Shown: one piece after another, positions 53,047 through 61,887 of the stretch
Layout of the letters: each line of letters begins with the position of its first letter
Position numbering within the stretch: position 1 is the first letter of the stretch
Assembly: GCA_964468345.1 (NCBI GenBank)
Contig: CAYXVZ010000013.1
Coordinates: 1 to 64,000, forward strand
Reading direction: 5' to 3'
Source: DALYLB01 sp964468345
GTDB taxonomy: Bacteria > Acidobacteriota > Blastocatellia > RBC074
DNA length: 64,000 nt
The notes under the pieces: model-generated
The model's input: the letters and a program-made list of their open reading frames with translations, nothing else
The model's database searches: none
What the model was told of the DNA's origin: nothing
Position numbers and translations under genes: made by a program

Positions 53047-53310
53047 TTACGTCAAGCACTCCCATAAACTGGGGAAAATGCTGCTCATAGTATAAATGAG
53101 CAGAATAATTTTGTTTACCGTCTTTACCTCGGCGATCGAGAAATTCTCTGAATCTGACACTACCCTGCCATCTTGTATGTAGCCTACTCTTTCTTCTCCG
53201 CCTACAGTAAATACGACTAAATTCCCGTTTCCACCTACAGGCGCTTGTTTTTTCTTTTTTCGCCTGACAGTAGAGACGGGCCTACTCTTGCTAGGGGATT
53301 GAGACTTCAT
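53047..53310 (-). CDS. Small basic hypothetical protein
   Basis: 87 residues with a weak ribosome site. Basic start (RRKKKKQ), then a beta-rich centre (NLVVFTVGGEERVGYIQDGRVV) and a hydrophobic C-terminal helix. Lies between the terminator and the repressor gene. An ACTGTCA-type site lies inside its first codons. Real gene not certain. Confidence 0.4.
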   Translation of the reverse strand: MKSQSPSKSRPVSTVRRKKKKQAPVGGNGNLVVFTVGGEERVGYIQDGRVVSDSENFSIAEVKTVNKIILLIYTMSSIFPSLWECLT

Positions 53311-53361
53311 ATTGTGAGGCTCCCGTCCTGTCCGTATGTCGTGAGGGGCAATTTAGGGTCA

Positions 53362-53429
53362 ACTGTCACAATATAACAAAAGTTCTTCTCCCGTCTAAGT
53401 GCTTTTCCGCCAAAACTGTCAGATATAAT
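53362..53429. promoter_or_regulatory. ACTGTCA operator-like pair with TATAAT
   Basis: ACTGTCA at 53,362 and 53,415, each followed by an A/T-rich ATATAA(C/T) element; the second contains TATAAT at 53,424. A third copy, inverted, is at 53,265. The same heptamer recurs near the primase (61,932-62,300). Candidate operator of the phage repressor. Confidence 0.5.
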
Positions 53430-53473
53430 CTTACTTCGCTTTTATTCCTACAAAGGTGAGGTAGGCAACGCAC

Positions 53474-53887
53474 CTACTTCGAGGCAATCTTGCGCTTTAT
53501 GTGGGGAGGAACTCCTTTTCCTCCCGAATCAAGAAAAAAAAGGTATTCGGCGTATTCGCGTAAGTTCGCCCTCCTGGCGTCGCTCATTCCTCGGTAAAGG
53601 TCCAGAATTGCCTGCTCGTCTTCCGTGTTTCCTGGCTCCGCAATTGGGAGCCCTCGGGCAACGCGGAACAGTGTATCTTCCGAAACTCCCAGCCCTCTAG
53701 CCAAAGCCTTCAGTGTGTCGATCTTGGGGTAATCGACCAAGCCGGAAATCAGTTTGCCCGGCCAACTCTTATGGATGATCCCACCAGAACGGTCTTCAAT
53801 GTCCTGATACGTGAGGTCTTTTTCCTTAATGACCATCGCCACGTATTGGGGAAGGGTTATCACGTTTGTCTCTGTACTTTTCTTCAT
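53474..53887 (-). CDS. XRE-type phage repressor
   Basis: 137 residues. HTH-like segment at about 25-80 (LTYQDIEDRSGG, KIDTLKALARGLGVSEDTLF), typical of Cro/CI-type XRE proteins. A short helical C-terminal part; no peptidase-type cleavage motif, so it is not LexA-like. Divergent from the Cro-like gene at 54,070. Likely maintains lysogeny. Confidence 0.75.
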   Translation of the reverse strand: MKKSTETNVITLPQYVAMVIKEKDLTYQDIEDRSGGIIHKSWPGKLISGLVDYPKIDTLKALARGLGVSEDTLFRVARGLPIAEPGNTEDEQAILDLYRGMSDARRANLREYAEYLFFLDSGGKGVPPHIKRKIASK

Positions 53888-53988
53888 TGTGTTTTGATCC
53901 AGTCAACCTTTCAAGATGGTGAACGGGTGTAGTGAAGAATATATTCTACATCGCTGACGAATTGATTCTATATTTACAAGAAATGGCG

Positions 53989-54017
53989 TTGACAAACCAT
54001 CTTGACGAAAGTATGCT
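53989..54017 (+). promoter_or_regulatory. Strong promoter for the early + strand operon
   Basis: TTGACA (53,989-53,994), a 17-bp spacer, then TATGCT (54,012-54,017). It sits between the divergent repressor and the Cro-like gene. Confidence 0.75.
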
Positions 54018-54030
54018 TGCGTTTGTCGAA

Positions 54031-54055
54031 GGGTTTCGAGCCGCTGGCGAAACCC
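54031..54055 (+). promoter_or_regulatory. Inverted-repeat operator or leader hairpin
   Basis: GGGTTTCG / CGAAACCC with a 9-bp centre, just downstream of the promoter and 15 bp before the Cro-like start. Probably a repressor site or a hairpin in the leader. Confidence 0.55.
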
Positions 54056-54069
54056 GTACACAATAAGAG

Positions 54070-54441
54070 ATGAAAATCGAGCAACTCTATAACGTAGCCC
54101 TATTGAATGAGATTTTTGAAGGCATTCCGCACAGGCGCATCGCCGAAATCGCGGGAATCGATCCGATGTCGGTCCGGAGAATCCTCCTGACTGGCAACGA
54201 CACGAAAATCAGCACGCTTCACAGAATTGTGTTCGCGGCTAACGCCATCAAGGAAGAGATGGGAATGCCGGGCATCACAATCGGGCAATTATTCGATTTT
54301 GATAACGGTATTAAGACCCAAGAAAAGATTAACAAGAACCCGAAAAAGCGTCAATCCACCGCCAAAAAGGCTGTCAGGACGCGCGCGGCAAAGAAGGCCG
54401 CGGAACGCATAAGGGCGCCTTATGGGACTCAAATCATGTAA
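54070..54441 (+). CDS. Cro-like HTH protein
   Basis: 123 residues. HTH at about 15-50 (IPHRRIAEIAGIDPMSVRRIL), then a Lys/Arg-rich tail (KKAVRTRAAKKAAER). It is transcribed divergently from the repressor, from the promoter at 53,989. Likely the lytic-switch partner. The basic tail overlaps the next start. Confidence 0.65.
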   Translation: MKIEQLYNVALLNEIFEGIPHRRIAEIAGIDPMSVRRILLTGNDTKISTLHRIVFAANAIKEEMGMPGITIGQLFDFDNGIKTQEKINKNPKKRQSTAKKAVRTRAAKKAAERIRAPYGTQIM

Positions 54442-54733
54442 ATGCAGGGTATGCAATCGAGCATTAAAGAATACTCCAGCGCATGGATTTCAGATCGGCC
54501 CGGAATGCTATGACAGTTTTTCAACTGAACTGTTGAATCTTGGGACATCGCCGGCTGAGGTAATCGAGTTACGAGACTCGGAGGAATTTGATGTTAGTAG
54601 ATGGGCTGCGACATGCGCGAATGCAACCATCGAGGGGATGAAAGCGAAAGGACCGAAGCGCGCGGAACATCTGGAATTCGCGAAAACCGCAATCGGGCGC
54701 GCGCGCGATTTGAATTTGCCCTGTGCAGCCTGA
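54422..54733 (+). CDS. Zinc-finger-like small protein
   Basis: 103 residues with an AAGGGCG site. CKCRVCNRAL plus HGFQIGPEC gives a four-ligand zinc pattern as in small phage proteins of the DUF6011 type. Overlaps the Cro-like gene by 20 bp. Function unknown. Confidence 0.6.
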   Translation: MGLKSCKCRVCNRALKNTPAHGFQIGPECYDSFSTELLNLGTSPAEVIELRDSEEFDVSRWAATCANATIEGMKAKGPKRAEHLEFAKTAIGRARDLNLPCAA

Positions 54734-54745
54734 GGCGGGTTGCAC

Positions 54746-54787
54746 GAGCGGGGAGCGGTCCACGTAGGTCAAGGGGGCTCCCCGCTC
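54746..54787 (+). terminator. Long hairpin after the Cro-like operon
   Basis: GAGCGGGGAGC / GCTCCCCGCTC, an 11-bp G+C-rich stem with a 20-nt loop. No U-run follows, so it may attenuate or process the early transcript. Confidence 0.5.
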
Positions 54788-54909
54788 CATCGATCTATCC
54801 CGCTTGGTGCGTGGCGGGAAGTTGGCCAAGGCCAATACGTACGCACTTTTTGGTGATACGAAAGAAGGATTGAAAGATTGGTTAAATCAACCTTCGATCA
54901 TAAAACCTT

Positions 54910-55269
54910 ATGAACAACGAAATTCAAGCTGTGCCATTCGAATCGCTGAAGTCCTTGCCTGTGGCTGACCTGGTGGGCCGGATCGCGCAGCTTGAATACC
55001 TCTTCGAGCTGGCACTATCAAAACTACGAGAACAGGAGAAGGAGATTGCCAGCCTGAAAGTTAAACACGCACGAGATGACGCCGGGTGGTTCTCGGAAGC
55101 GGAGGTGGCCGAGAAGCTGGGGATATCTAAGCAGACGCTGCAAAGATGGAGGAAGGCGGGCGTCATCTCGTGTGTCATTAGCCCTACCGGGCGAGTGCAA
55201 TACAGTCAGGATCATATTGATGAATACCTGAAAAAGTGCACGCAGCGCGACAAGCTTCGCGCGGCGTAA
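54910..55269 (+). CDS. MerR-like HTH, excisionase-like
   Basis: 119 residues. A coiled coil (about 25-50) precedes a winged HTH: WFSEAEVAEKLGISKQTLQ, then WRKAG and GRVQYSQDHIDEYL. This is the arrangement of Xis/HTH_17 domains. Position after Cro in the early operon fits excisionase or an early regulator. Ribosome site weak. Confidence 0.65.
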   Translation: MNNEIQAVPFESLKSLPVADLVGRIAQLEYLFELALSKLREQEKEIASLKVKHARDDAGWFSEAEVAEKLGISKQTLQRWRKAGVISCVISPTGRVQYSQDHIDEYLKKCTQRDKLRAA

Positions 55270-55304
55270 TCCTCACAACAGATTGCCCCACAAGGTAATT
55301 TCGA

Positions 55305-55643
55305 ATGCACACACTTATCCCCTTTCTCGCGGTTGCCGCGCTTGCTGGTGCCGCGATTGGCTCTTTGATCACAGTCACTTTTTATCGGGCGGCCTTTCGC
55401 GTTATGCGCGCGAAGGTGAAGGAAGTTGAAATCTTCGCTGGCGATCCCCTTGGTGAAGTTGAGCGCATCGCGAACGAAGCAGAGCAGCGCATCGAGGCTA
55501 TCAGGCTGGAAGCGGAGCAGATCGTCGAGGCTGCAAAGCAGCGGTGGGTGGTCGCTCGTGATTTCGAATATCTCACCAGCAGGCAGACACAGACGGCGGA
55601 AAGCATCTGGCCGGATTATGTGGAAGCCGCTGAGAAAGTTTGA
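55305..55643 (+). CDS. Membrane-anchored coiled-coil protein
   Basis: 112 residues with an AAGG site. N-terminal transmembrane helix (about 3-24), then a coiled coil (about 35-80). Single-pass anchor; function unknown. Confidence 0.6.
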   Translation: MHTLIPFLAVAALAGAAIGSLITVTFYRAAFRVMRAKVKEVEIFAGDPLGEVERIANEAEQRIEAIRLEAEQIVEAAKQRWVVARDFEYLTSRQTQTAESIWPDYVEAAEKV

Positions 55644-55652
55644 GGTTCATCT

Positions 55653-55997
55653 ATGCCGCGTTTCCCGAAGCTAATGCTGGCCAGTATTGGCAATGGAGGA
55701 CTTGAAGAGATTTTTCAGCGCGTGCTTGGCGATGTTGTTGAAAACATTGCTGACGGAAATACCGATCCGACAAAGCCGCGTGAAATAACGATCAAGCTCA
55801 AAATCGTGCCGGAATCAAAGCGAAAGCAGGCGAACGTTCAGTATTCCGTCGCCGCCAAGTTGGTCAGCATTCAAACCCAATCAACCAATATCTATCTTGC
55901 CAAAGGCCCTGGCGGCGAGATTGAAGTATCTGAAATCAACCCGGCTCAACCGGAATTGTTTTCAGTTATAAAGAAGGAGGAATCCGCCAATGGCTGA
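55653..55997 (+). CDS. Phage 'replication terminator'-type protein
   Basis: 114 residues with a GAGG site. FQRVLGDVVENIADGNTDPTK followed by REITIKLKI and a beta-rich end match a common phage early family usually labelled replication terminator protein (name by similarity, role unproven). Its end overlaps the next gene by eight bases. Confidence 0.65.
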   Translation: MPRFPKLMLASIGNGGLEEIFQRVLGDVVENIADGNTDPTKPREITIKLKIVPESKRKQANVQYSVAAKLVSIQTQSTNIYLAKGPGGEIEVSEINPAQPELFSVIKKEESANG

Positions 55998-56714
55998 AAT
56001 ATCCGAACAGCTTATCGAAACGATTCAGGAAGCGGTCAAACCGGTCACGATTGAAGTCGATGGGAAGCCCTACCTGTCTCATAACGTATTTTTGCCGCCG
56101 CCGGAAGTCATGCCCGGCGCCATTTCCGTCAAGACCCTGGCCGCTCTGATTGACTTCATTGCCTCTGCCGACAAGGAAGAGTTGGCGAAGTTTCGTGCGG
56201 TTCAGGTTGTTGATTATAAATCCGTCGACCTTCTGGGGCATCTTGAAGGGCGAGGAAATCAGCGACCTACATACCTCAAGGCGGTGATCCCGTATTTGAG
56301 TACTTACCAGGGCGGTAAGTGGCTTGATCAGGAATCATTCATCATCTGGTTGCAGTCTGATTTTGTGCAGGATGAGACGGCTCGAAAGCTCCTCAAACTC
56401 GCCGGCAACATTGTCAGTGAGGCCGTTCAAACATCGAAGGATGATGGCGTCACGCAAACCGTAATGGCCAAAAGGGCGTTGTGCTTGTCGATCAGGAAGA
56501 ACTGCCCAACCCCGTGGAACTTCAGCCATTCCGGACCTTCCCTGAAATTGAACAACCAAAAGTGAGATTTGTTTTTCGTGTTGATTGTCAGCCGGGACAG
56601 GCTCCCAAGCTTAGCCTGACCGAAACGTCTGACATACGCTGGATGTCGGAAACTGCCGCGCGCGTGAAGGCCTTTCTCGCGAAATCAATCAAAGACGTTC
56701 CAGTGCTCGGCTAG
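55990..56714 (+). pseudogene. Conserved phage early protein split by a -1 frameshift
   Basis: The first part (GGAGG site, 55,990 on) has the family pattern: SHNVFLPPPE, VQVVDYKSVDLLG and YQGGKWLDQESFIIWLQ. In frame it ends in unrelated sequence at 56,565. The expected continuation (GVVLVDQEELPNPVEL…PFRTFPEIEQP) is in the -1 frame and stops at 56,714. The switch is at 56,470-56,474: re-reading one A of AAAAGGG gives a smooth …AKKGVVLVDQ join. So either one A is missing from a run of four, or the gene uses a frameshift. Full product would be about 241 residues. Function unknown. Confidence 0.65.
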
Positions 56715-56874
56715 TCAGAAACTGGCTCCCAACAACTGAACTGGCTGGGAGTGAGTTTGGCCAGCAAAGGGCGAGCGCCCGAACTGAATGGAAAAGCAGG
56801 CTGGCCAGAACGAGAGTAGCGAAGGTTATACATCGGTGACTTCGCTACTCTCTAAACAGGAGAAGGAGCAGGTC

Positions 56875-57609
56875 ATGAGCAATGAAAACGAAAACCCTGT
56901 GGATTTACTACTTCGGTCGATTACGGTGCAAAGCGCAATCTTAACCGAGATCAGCCGAAGCCTGGCCGTAATCGCCGGCAGTATGGCAATTGCGCCGGAT
57001 ATCCGCGTTCCGATTGAGACGTATGTGGGCTTTGATTGGGAATCCATCGGGGCGAAGGTCCTGCGCAACGATAAAGACGGCGCTTCAGTCGTCGAATGGA
57101 ATGGCAAGCACTTCAAGCGCCGGGCGCCGGATAACAAATTTGAGCCCTGCATCTGGTTCTCCCGATGTTCGGGGAAGGATGAGGCCGGAAACAATAAATA
57201 CGACGTATTGATCAGCTTCGAGCAGATCAAGGACGACGTCGATCCAATTGGCGAGAAAGCCCGCAAGTTGATAGGCCAAGCTGGCGCTCAGCGCGCGCAG
57301 GCTCCGAATCCGCCGCCTGTATCTGCGCCGCCTCCGCCACCTCCACCGCCTCCTGTTAAACAACCGGCGGCAAGCGAAGAAGATCTGGACAAGCTGGCGC
57401 AGCGCATTGTCGCGAACGATGCGGTCGATAAGGACGGAAGCGCTTACCGCGTGATGGTCGATCCGCGCACCGTGCATACGGTCTCGAGGCCGGGACAACG
57501 CTTGGTTTGTACCTGTGATCGGCATAAGGCCAATCCGGAAACTCGCTGCGAACATATCCGCGCAGTATCGCTCTGGTATCAGAATCAAAAAAGTAAGGCA
57601 TCTGCATAG
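56875..57609 (+). CDS. SWIM zinc-finger protein
   Basis: 244 residues from the ATG at 56,875 with AGGAG sites upstream. An N-terminal helix, a central mixed domain (about 60-145), a Pro-rich linker (PPPPPPPPPV) and a C-terminal SWIM finger, CTCDRH…RCEHI. SWIM fingers bind DNA or protein partners. Lies in the early operon before SSB, so a recombination or replication role is plausible. The 165 bp between 56,714 and 56,875 shows no gene. Confidence 0.65.
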   Translation: MSNENENPVDLLLRSITVQSAILTEISRSLAVIAGSMAIAPDIRVPIETYVGFDWESIGAKVLRNDKDGASVVEWNGKHFKRRAPDNKFEPCIWFSRCSGKDEAGNNKYDVLISFEQIKDDVDPIGEKARKLIGQAGAQRAQAPNPPPVSAPPPPPPPPPVKQPAASEEDLDKLAQRIVANDAVDKDGSAYRVMVDPRTVHTVSRPGQRLVCTCDRHKANPETRCEHIRAVSLWYQNQKSKASA

Positions 57610-57737
57610 CCATAGAGGTTGTTCCCGTGTCTAGGGGGAGGACGGGAACATCGGCGGGCCGGCGAAGCTGGTTGATCGCGATGGGGATGGCTTCGCCGGC
57701 CTTACCCAAATAAACGACTCAGCGAGAAGGAGGGAGA

Positions 57738-58022
57738 ATGTTTAGAAGGAGAAGGCCACGGCAGGAAGTTGGAGCCGAAGCAGCTCAATCATTGATTCAA
57801 GCGTTCCTGTCGGGCGGCGACGTTAAGCAAGCCGCAGCGACGGCTGCACAAAAGGCTCAGGATGAAGCGGAGCCTGAAGTCCCGTTTGGTCGCTTTACCG
57901 GCGCGCGTCATACGCGAACCACGCGCTCAAGCGGTCGGACGGTAAGGACACGGCACACGGGGAATGCCACGGTGTATTCATCGAGTAGAAAGCCCGAACA
58001 ACGCTTCATTACCCCACGATAA
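57738..58022 (+). CDS. Small basic hypothetical protein
   Basis: 94 residues with GGAGG upstream. N-terminal RRRR, Ala-rich helix, then a Thr/Arg/Ser-rich disordered tail. Probably nucleic-acid binding by charge. No family recognised. Confidence 0.5.
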   Translation: MFRRRRPRQEVGAEAAQSLIQAFLSGGDVKQAAATAAQKAQDEAEPEVPFGRFTGARHTRTTRSSGRTVRTRHTGNATVYSSSRKPEQRFITPR

Positions 58023-58049
58023 CATCAGAAAGTGAAGAGCGGAGAATTC

Positions 58050-58688
58050 ATGGAGTATGTAGTACCGGTAGATTCAAGATTGACAATTCTAGGACCTGCA
58101 AAAGGGAAAGAGTCACGCCCCTATGTGCTGGTTCGTTGCTCATGCGGAAAAGAAAAGATCTATCGGGCAGACAGCGTGAAAAAGGGCAAGATCAAATCTT
58201 GTGGCTGCCTGATGATTGAAAAGTCAACGGAGCGGGCAATCAGCAGGACGAAACATGGCCACGCTAGGCTTTTCCGAACATCCACCTATTTAACTTGGCG
58301 ATCAATGATAAACCGCTGTCAAGATACGTCGAAAGATCATTGTCGAGACTACGCCGCAAAGGGAATTGCGGTCTGCGAGAGATGGAAATCATTCGAAAAC
58401 TTTTTAGCAGACATGGGCGAACGGCCCAAGGATCACACGTTAGATCGGATCGACTCTTCAAAGGGATACGAGCCAAGTAACTGTCGATGGGCAACCAAGA
58501 AAGAGCAGTCGCGAAATAGATCCTGCACAAGATGGATTGAATACGATGGGCGCAGGCAGACGTTAACAGATTGGGCGCGCGAAATCGGCATGTCTGTTAC
58601 AGGGCTAATGGGCCGGTTGGACGGCGGGATGCCGCCAGAGATTGCCTTAACAAAGAAATCTCGGAAAGGAAGAAATGCCAAGTTTTAA
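58050..58688 (+). CDS. HNH-type homing-endonuclease-like protein
   Basis: 212 residues from the ATG at 58,050 with GCGGAG upstream. N-terminal zinc part (CSCGKEKIYRADS, CGCL), then the phage pattern RTSTYLTWRSMINRCQ, DYAAKGIAVCERW and LDRIDSSKGYEPSNCRWA, a divergent HNH/AP2-type nuclease common in phages. The C-terminal ~50 residues are a DNA-binding HTH-like segment. It overlaps the SSB start by 14 bp. Possibly a selfish insertion. Confidence 0.7.
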   Translation: MEYVVPVDSRLTILGPAKGKESRPYVLVRCSCGKEKIYRADSVKKGKIKSCGCLMIEKSTERAISRTKHGHARLFRTSTYLTWRSMINRCQDTSKDHCRDYAAKGIAVCERWKSFENFLADMGERPKDHTLDRIDSSKGYEPSNCRWATKKEQSRNRSCTRWIEYDGRRQTLTDWAREIGMSVTGLMGRLDGGMPPEIALTKKSRKGRNAKF

Positions 58689-59118
58689 CAAAATTATCAT
58701 TGTTGGTTACTTAGGAGCAGATCCACAGATTCGCTACACGTCACAGGGGCAGGCTGTGTGCAACTTCTCCATCGCGACGACGGAACGGAAGAAGGACAAC
58801 ACAGGCGAATTTCAGGACCTGACCACGTGGTTCAAAATCACTCTTTGGGGCCGGCAAGCCGAAGTCGCCAACCAATATCTCTCGAAGGGCAAGCAAGTCT
58901 ACATCGAAGGGCGTCTGCGTCAGACCGAATACACTGACCGGGAAGGGATGAAGCGGACCACACTGGAAGTGAATGCGACGGATATTCAGTTCCTGGGTTC
59001 GCGCGGCGAAGGGCAGGGCGGCGGATCGGCTGCCGGCTCCGGCGGTGGCGGTCAGCAAGGCGGCGCGGCCGATGAAGGCGATTACAGCGGTCCAACCGAT
59101 TCCGATATTCCGTTTTAA
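58675..59118 (+). CDS. ssb: Single-strand DNA-binding protein
   Basis: 147 residues with AAGGAAG upstream. OB-fold start FNKIIIVGYLGADPQIRY, WFKITLWGR and YIEGRL; Gly-rich linker; C-terminal acidic tip DSDIPF that recruits replication partners. Complete bacterial-type SSB of normal length. Next to the primase/helicase, as expected. Confidence 0.95.
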   Translation: MPSFNKIIIVGYLGADPQIRYTSQGQAVCNFSIATTERKKDNTGEFQDLTTWFKITLWGRQAEVANQYLSKGKQVYIEGRLRQTEYTDREGMKRTTLEVNATDIQFLGSRGEGQGGGSAAGSGGGGQQGGAADEGDYSGPTDSDIPF

Positions 59119-59238
59119 GTTTGACGCACCAGTGGCTGAACGCGTCAAAACGGGCGTAGAACCGGCAAGATTGTCACCGCGACATAAGACTTGCTGGGCT
59201 ACGCCCGAATCCACATCACCCTCACACCGGCATCTCCA

Positions 59239-61887
59239 ATGACAACGCAGGTAGACAAAGCAGAAAATCAGGCGCTGAAAAAGCCATCGGCAATTATGCC
59301 GGATCTTGAAAGCGTGCCGGAGTACCTTCGAAAGTTTCCGCATTGGATTCTGTGGCGATATGACCTTGTGGAAGGGAAGTATCGGAAGGTCCCCTACTGT
59401 CCCTACTCTCAGTTCAAAGCGAAAACCAATAACAAGAATTCCTGGAGCGCGTTCTCTTACGCTCGAAACGCTTACGAGTCGAACCGAACGAAATACGATG
59501 GCGTCGCCATTGTCGCATCCTCGGATGATGACCTCGTACTGATTGACCTGGATCATCACCTGGAGCACAACGAAGAGACAGGCGAATTCATTCTCACCAC
59601 GTTCGCGGCCGAGATAATTGAATCCTTCGATTCATACACAGAGATATCACCCTCGCAGACGGGCATACACATCATCATCCGCGGGAAGCTGCCGGAGAAT
59701 ATTCGCCATAAAGTTGCTGAGCTCGGTTTAGAGGTTTACGACACAGGGCGTTCCCTGGCGATCACCGGCCGCATCTGGGATAAGGTATCTGACGTGATGG
59801 AACGTCAGGATGCGCTTGACCGCCTCATTGAAAAGCATCTCAAGAAAGAGATTATCGAAAAGAAATACCCCGTCGAGCGTCTGGAAAAGCTTTCCGGCAC
59901 GCCGGATGAAGTTTTGAAAAAGGCGTTCGCCTCGAACAATGGCGGATCGATCGAGCGGCTTTACCACGGCGATACAAGCGACTACGGCGGCGATGATTCG
60001 AACGCCGACATGGCATTTTGCGGAAAGATGGCATTCTGGGTCGGTGGCGATGCCGTGATGCTTGATCGAATCTTCAGATCATCCCGCCTGATGCGGGACA
60101 AGTGGGATAAGGTTCATTACGCCGATGGCCGCACATATGGCGAGGTCACAATCGCGCGCGCTATTTCCTCATGCCGGCAATTCTATCAGTGGAGCAAACC
60201 CGCCCGGGATCTCGTCAGACCGGCAGGCGTGGCCAAGTCTCGGCCCGTCGAGCCTCCGGCGCCAGCCGATGAATTGCCGCCAGAACCTGATTGGTTTGCA
60301 TCGAATTTTATTGCGGGGGATGAGCCAGTTGCAGAGGGCGGCTATGTCTCGAAATGGGCGGAGCCTATTCCTCTCGATGAAAAGCCGCTGCCTCAATTTC
60401 CCGTGCATCTCCTGCCCGAATACATGCGGCAATACGTTTCGGAGCTCTCCAACACGACACAGACACCAGTAGACCTTGCGGCGTCGCTTGTGCTCGGCGC
60501 CATTGCCGGCGCTGCGCACGGGAAGGTGATCATCAATGTGAAGCCTGGCTGGTGGGAGCATTTCACCCTTTACACGCTCGCCGTGATGGTATCGGGCTCG
60601 CGAAAAACGGCCGTGTTTCGATCGATCATGAGGCCGTTTGTGCAGCGTGAAATGTATTTGGCCGAAACCGAAAAGCCGATTGTTGACCGGAACGCGAAGC
60701 GAAAGAAGGTTCTGGAAGGTCAATACGCCAAGATCGTCGAAAAGCTCCAAAATCCAAAGGATGACAAAGAGCGTCAGGAACTGGAGCGGCAGCTTGGAAA
60801 CGTTGAGAAAGAAATGGCTGGGATTACGAAGCTGCATATATCAAGGCTCCTGGCCGAAAACATCACAACGGAACGGCTGATGTCCGTTCTCGCACGACAT
60901 GACGAACGCCTGACGATCTCCGCGCCAGAAGGGGGCGTGTTTAAACTTATTGCCGGCCTGTATAGCGGAAACAAGTCTTCTGATATCGACATCTGGCTTA
61001 AAGCATATGACGCCGAATGGATGCGCCTCGATCGGCAGGACCAGGAGCGAACGGTTGCACTCCATCGGCCATCCCTGGCGATGATTCTATCTGTCCAGCC
61101 GCAGGTGATCGAGGATCTGGCCAAAGAGCCTCAATTTCTTGGCCGTGGGCTAGTGCAAAGATTCCTGTTTTCATTCCCGCCGGATAACCTGGGTTATCGA
61201 GAAGTTGAGAATATTCCTGACATCAATCCAGCCACATACGAGAAATACCGAGTCTCCATGCGCAAGCTTTTGGAGATGGAGATGGGCCGCGATGGTCGGA
61301 ACCACGCGGAGCCCACCAAGGTCAGTTTCTCGCCGAACGCACAAAAGAAGATCACCGAATACCAAAAGGCCAACGAAATGCTATTGCGCGATAAGAACGT
61401 GCCGCCGGCGCTGCGCGAATGGCGCTCAAAGCAGCCGGGGAAGGTGGCGCGGATCGCGGTTGCGCTCCATCTGGCGGAGCACGTCGACGCGTCGCAATAC
61501 GGCCTGGGCTTCGCTGTGAGTGAAGAGACAGTGAACGCGGCCATTGAGATGGGGAGGTACTTCGAAGAGCAGGTGGAGGCCGCTTTCCGGATTATGGCGG
61601 CCGATGAGGATCGAGTGGGCGCGAAAGTGATTCTTGACTGGATCCGCCGGGAAGAGAGGCGAAGTTTCACACAGCGTGAGCTCCTGCGCGGATGCGGCCG
61701 GAGTTTCAAGAAGGTGGCCGATATGACCGGCCCGCTGACCTTCCTTGGTCACTATGGCTACGTGGTCGAGGTTGGATCAGGTGGCAGCGATCGAATGGTG
61801 AAGCGCTCCACAACCAAGGCCTGGGAAGTGAATCCGCTGTGGCTTGAAAAGATCGTCAACAGTGTCAAGGAAGGCGAAGACCGGTAA
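59239..61887 (+). CDS. Primase (PrimPol-like) and DUF3987-type helicase fusion
   Basis: 882 residues from the ATG at 59,239 (no strong site). N-terminal ~230 residues: PrimPol-like with WILWRYDLVEGKYRKVPYCP, the catalytic pair in LVLIDLDHH, and IHIIIRG. Centre (about 390-760): DUF3987-type ATPase, with HLLPEYMRQY and a variant P-loop (VMVSGSRKTAVF). C-terminal helical segment with a winged-helix-like end. Such fusions act as phage replicative primase-helicases. It follows SSB and precedes the origin-like region. Confidence 0.8.
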   Translation: MTTQVDKAENQALKKPSAIMPDLESVPEYLRKFPHWILWRYDLVEGKYRKVPYCPYSQFKAKTNNKNSWSAFSYARNAYESNRTKYDGVAIVASSDDDLVLIDLDHHLEHNEETGEFILTTFAAEIIESFDSYTEISPSQTGIHIIIRGKLPENIRHKVAELGLEVYDTGRSLAITGRIWDKVSDVMERQDALDRLIEKHLKKEIIEKKYPVERLEKLSGTPDEVLKKAFASNNGGSIERLYHGDTSDYGGDDSNADMAFCGKMAFWVGGDAVMLDRIFRSSRLMRDKWDKVHYADGRTYGEVTIARAISSCRQFYQWSKPARDLVRPAGVAKSRPVEPPAPADELPPEPDWFASNFIAGDEPVAEGGYVSKWAEPIPLDEKPLPQFPVHLLPEYMRQYVSELSNTTQTPVDLAASLVLGAIAGAAHGKVIINVKPGWWEHFTLYTLAVMVSGSRKTAVFRSIMRPFVQREMYLAETEKPIVDRNAKRKKVLEGQYAKIVEKLQNPKDDKERQELERQLGNVEKEMAGITKLHISRLLAENITTERLMSVLARHDERLTISAPEGGVFKLIAGLYSGNKSSDIDIWLKAYDAEWMRLDRQDQERTVALHRPSLAMILSVQPQVIEDLAKEPQFLGRGLVQRFLFSFPPDNLGYREVENIPDINPATYEKYRVSMRKLLEMEMGRDGRNHAEPTKVSFSPNAQKKITEYQKANEMLLRDKNVPPALREWRSKQPGKVARIAVALHLAEHVDASQYGLGFAVSEETVNAAIEMGRYFEEQVEAAFRIMAADEDRVGAKVILDWIRREERRSFTQRELLRGCGRSFKKVADMTGPLTFLGHYGYVVEVGSGGSDRMVKRSTTKAWEVNPLWLEKIVNSVKEGEDR

